Assembly (NCBI GenBank): GCA_023014485.1 | Contig: JAJOZX010000088.1 | Span: 1,967,001-2,031,000 of the forward strand | Source: Bathynomus jamesi | Lineage: Eukaryota > Arthropoda > Malacostraca > Isopoda > Cirolanidae | DNA length: 64,000 nucleotides | Direction: 5' to 3' | Shown here: piece after piece, positions 63,682 to 64,000 of the stretch | Layout: the number at the start of each line of letters is the position of its first letter | How positions within the stretch are numbered: position 1 is the stretch's first letter | Notes under the pieces: model-generated | Told to the model about the DNA's origin: nothing | The model's database searches: none | Seen by the model: the letters and a program-made list of their open reading frames with translations, nothing else | Translations under genes and position numbers: made by a program

Positions 63682-64000
63682 CTAACGTTTCCTATCCGTG
63701 TTAAGACACACTTTCGTACCCCTAAGTTCCTTCACGCCCCCCAGCTTCTGTGCCCGAAAATTGTGGGTACCTACAGTCAGTTGGGATAGCTGGTCATCCT
63801 CACCTTCCAAGCGCACTAGTTTGCTCAATGAATCAAAGTTAACGACCTGCCGATTCGCCTTGTTAAGCGAGATACACTTAGCCTTCACGATATACTTCGT
63901 ATCATCCCCCACCCTCAACCGTACCCCATAGGTTTTTGGCCCTGTTGACACAAACGAGTCTGCGTATCTGCGTATGCGATGTCTCCATACTCATCCTTGA
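63682..64000 (-). pseudogene. polB: Polinton DNA polymerase C-terminus, cut by window edge
   Basis: Minus-strand frame 63951-63682 contains FVSTGPKTYGVRL, VKAKCISLNKANRQVVNFDSL and ends at DRKR. This is the conserved C-terminal segment of protein-primed polymerases, whose family form is GPKxYxYxL followed by KxKGxxLN and NFD. Upstream, KDEYGDIAYAD is in another frame, so a shift lies near 63970. The rest of the gene is beyond the window. Confidence 0.82.

Larger units (their letters stand above)
62180..64000 (-). mobile_element. End of a second Polinton/Maverick element
   Basis: Recognised by the C-terminus of the protein-primed polymerase at 63682-64000. Two further minus-strand coding regions lie downstream. 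It continues beyond the right window edge. Its left limit lies in AT repeats at about 62040-62180, with no terminal repeat visible to me. Confidence 0.75.

Overview
This window is eukaryotic repeat-rich DNA, and every coding segment I can recognise belongs to a mobile or virus-like element. I see no convincing host gene. The base composition is AT-rich with many (TA)n, (TG)n/(CA)n and (ATT)n tracts. Polinton/Maverick, CR1-type LINE, BEL/Pao, Penelope-like, mariner and hAT-type elements occur together, and the LINE 3' ORF ends in a VPDEPG-type tail of a kind I associate with decapod crustaceans. An arthropod, most likely a crustacean, is my best inference, but no single-copy marker confirms it.

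Layout. 1 to about 13.9 kb is a decayed Polinton. Protein-primed family B DNA polymerase lies on the minus strand and runs off the left edge. On the plus strand follow packaging ATPase, a small basic protein, a small conserved protein, retrovirus-type integrase, penton-like protein, a membrane-active-type protein, major capsid protein and adenain-like protease. A CR1-type LINE (7.26 to about 11.6 kb, minus) is inserted in it and splits one gene. 13.9 to 23.2 kb holds an unassigned exon-like ORF and two divergent members of one transposase-like family with hAT-like features. One is intronless (15.36-17.76 kb) and sits between two nearly identical SINE-like direct repeats. The other (19.37-23.22 kb) is intron-bearing and bounded by inverted repeats of about 305 bp. 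23.5-24.3 kb is a deleted DD37D (maT-like) transposon. 24.4-34.1 kb is a second LINE split by a nearly complete BEL/Pao retrotransposon (25.40-32.58 kb) with a short target duplication.

35.4-40.2 kb is three Tc1/mariner-superfamily elements end to end (two DD41D, one maT-like). 40.2-41.5 kb is a 5'-truncated Penelope-like element with a GIY-YIG endonuclease and a hammerhead-ribozyme-like motif. 41.5-49.5 kb holds a LINE 3' fragment, a hAT MITE with a perfect 8-bp target duplication, a DD34D mariner whose long ORF hides two compensating frameshifts, tRNA-derived SINEs and several large palindromes. 49.6-51.6 kb is another LINE. 52.1-59.7 kb is a second copy of the CR1-type LINE, itself invaded by a hAT MITE and by a different full-length-like LINE (56.2-59.3 kb). 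60.6-62.0 kb is the least damaged DD41D transposon. 62.2-64.0 kb is the end of another Polinton on the minus strand: the polymerase C-terminus plus two small accessory genes I cannot name.

Within each element the genes work as a unit, for example Polinton replication, packaging, capsid and maturation, or LINE endonuclease plus reverse transcriptase. Almost every gene carries stops, frameshifts or lost catalytic residues, so the window reads as nested fossil insertions. The most novel signals are the intron-bearing TIR element family, the palindromic hammerhead-like repeat at 48.4 kb and the Polinton accessory gene at 62.8-63.3 kb.
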